Shown here one piece after another: positions 63,148 to 64,000 of a stretch of 64,000 bases of DNA; position 1 is the first letter of the stretch; each line of letters opens with the position of its first letter. The DNA comes from CAZPQN01 sp964588795. Its GTDB lineage: Bacteria > Fidelibacterota > UBA2242. The stretch lies in NCBI GenBank assembly GCA_964588795.1, contig CAZPQN010000005.1:1-64000 (forward strand). Reading direction: 5' to 3'. A program made the translations under genes and the position numbers. The notes below the pieces were generated by a model. It ran no database searches. It was not told where the DNA came from and saw only the letters and a list, made by a program, of their open reading frames with translations.

Positions 63148-64000
63148 TCAGAATTGCTCGTCGTACTTCGTCCACAGCTCGTCACCCAGGCGCCAGGCGC
63201 GGCTGACAACTTTGTTGCCCCACTCTACCGTATACTTCGTCAGCAGATTACGCGCCTCGGCGGGATTCTTCTTCAGGAGCTCAACCGCCTGCCGCTCAAC
63301 CTGGTTCTGCTCCCGGAAAAGCTGCTTTTGCCAGGGTTGCCAGACTGCGACAACATCCTTGCGCATGTCGCCCCAGCGTTGTGCCGCCAGGGTGCCTAAG
63401 CGATTGAACGCCCACCAGGCAGATTCCTGAGTGTAACCCCGGGGGCGCCCGTCAACTTTGTAAGGCTGGGCCAGGTCGGTGACACTGCACCAGACCGGAA
63501 TGTAAATTGAGCTGGCGACGTTATCCAGTGCGAGCCAGACAACCCCACCGACCTCGTCCGGCAACCAGTCACGCGACTGGGTAATCGTCGCATACATCGT
63601 GTACCAGCGGGCGATGGGACGTTCTCCGCGCCAGCCCCAGCCGCCGTTGATTTTGAAAATGTGGTTCATATCGTAGGGCATAAAGGGATTGGCGAAGGGC
63701 GAGATTTCCGTTTTGCCTTCCTTGTTCGTCCAGGTGATGTTCTTGACAAAGTTGAAATCGGTACCCTCGAAGTAATCCTGGAAGAGGCTGACCATTTTGG
63801 TCAGATTTACCAGGCTGTCGGGTTTGACCGAAAAAGGATAGTTTTCCGAGTCCGGGTGCAGTTTCAGCGAAGGCGCGACCAAGTCGAGAACGCGCCACTC
63901 GCGCCGACGAGCGGCATAGGAGGTGCGTCCTTCAGGATCATAAGCGTAACAAAACTCGAATTCACCATTGGCAGGATTCCACCAGCCGCTGTCGCGGGCG
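63148..64000 (-). CDS. Peptidase C69-family dipeptidase, C-terminal part (runs off the right edge)
   Basis: The C-terminal 283 residues of a peptidase U34/C69 (PepD-type) dipeptidase; the N-terminal catalytic Cys lies beyond the window. Supporting segments are ARDSGWWNPANGEFEFCYAY, FVKNITWTNKEGK, MYDMNHIF-like MPYDMNHIFKINGGWGWRGE, LDNVASSIYIPVWCSVTD and SAWWAFNRLGTLAAQRWGDM. These enzymes hydrolyse dipeptides; whether it is exported cannot be seen from this part. It ends at TGA 63148. Confidence 0.85.
   Translation of the reverse strand, partial: ARDSGWWNPANGEFEFCYAYDPEGRTSYAARRREWRVLDLVAPSLKLHPDSENYPFSVKPDSLVNLTKMVSLFQDYFEGTDFNFVKNITWTNKEGKTEISPFANPFMPYDMNHIFKINGGWGWRGERPIARWYTMYATITQSRDWLPDEVGGVVWLALDNVASSIYIPVWCSVTDLAQPYKVDGRPRGYTQESAWWAFNRLGTLAAQRWGDMRKDVVAVWQPWQKQLFREQNQVERQAVELLKKNPAEARNLLTKYTVEWGNKVVSRAWRLGDELWTKYDEQF

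Noticed and set aside
1..64000. CRISPR array, insertion sequence, prophage or integron signals.
   Set aside because: No regularly spaced repeats, transposase, integrase or terminal inverted repeats were seen by eye; the window looks like stable chromosome.

Overview
The window is a gene-dense stretch of about 52% GC bacterial chromosome (impression, not counted). Lineage signals point to the FCB superphylum (Bacteroidota, Calditrichota, KSB1, Marinimicrobia, Zixibacteria and relatives): two TonB-dependent receptors with N-terminal carboxypeptidase-regulatory-like domains, a secreted enzyme ending in a type IX secretion (T9SS) sorting domain with the 'QNYPNPFN' signature, a GWxTD-domain protein, and a LytS/LytTR pair. 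I cannot place it more precisely. The gene content suggests an anaerobic or facultative fermenter that conserves energy through a sodium-pumping methylmalonyl-CoA decarboxylase and uses alpha-glucans and other glycans.

Layout. 1-862 holds the start of a TonB receptor (minus). 1297-5423 holds two paralogous LytS-type histidine kinases, one LytTR response regulator, a small anchored protein and a DUF2461 protein. 5540-6397 is a minus-strand XRE-regulator/membrane-protein unit with a good sigma70-type promoter. 6538-8970 is a second TonB receptor interrupted by one in-frame TAG. 9086-10874 is a TetR regulator with matching 16-bp palindromes in front of itself and of a ferredoxin-cupin pair. 12048-19059 is a complete propionate module: split methylmalonyl-CoA mutase, MeaB, epimerase, carboxyltransferase, OadG-like, biotin carrier, OadB. 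19152-23907 carries minus-strand envelope genes (patatin-Omp85, transglutaminase-like, DUF554, PspC).

24080-29612 is the most unusual part: five tightly packed plus-strand genes. They encode a Tat-signal DUF362 protein, a NapH-NapG-like fusion with an internal twin-arginine anchor, a small lipoprotein, a radical SAM enzyme of the AmmeMemoRadiSam system with a twin-arginine N-terminus, and a Memo-AMMECR1 fusion with a signal peptide. Together they suggest an envelope-located version of this poorly understood system.

29632-32676 (minus) has a spermidine-synthase-like membrane protein and an FGE-fold protein without catalytic cysteines. 32857-43727 is a plus-strand glycan block: lipoprotein pullulanase, exported GH13 amylase, T9SS-sorted phosphodiester glycosidase, HAD phosphatase and a GH38-like protein lacking the catalytic Asp. 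43744-60220 is a long minus-strand housekeeping block (rsmE, HIT, smc, GWxTD, ROK kinase, ComF, pgk, tpiA, secG, tRNA-Leu, TPR, nnr, VanZ, recN, nitroreductase). The end has a second DUF362 ferredoxin, a triple-PAS protein and a partial C69 dipeptidase.
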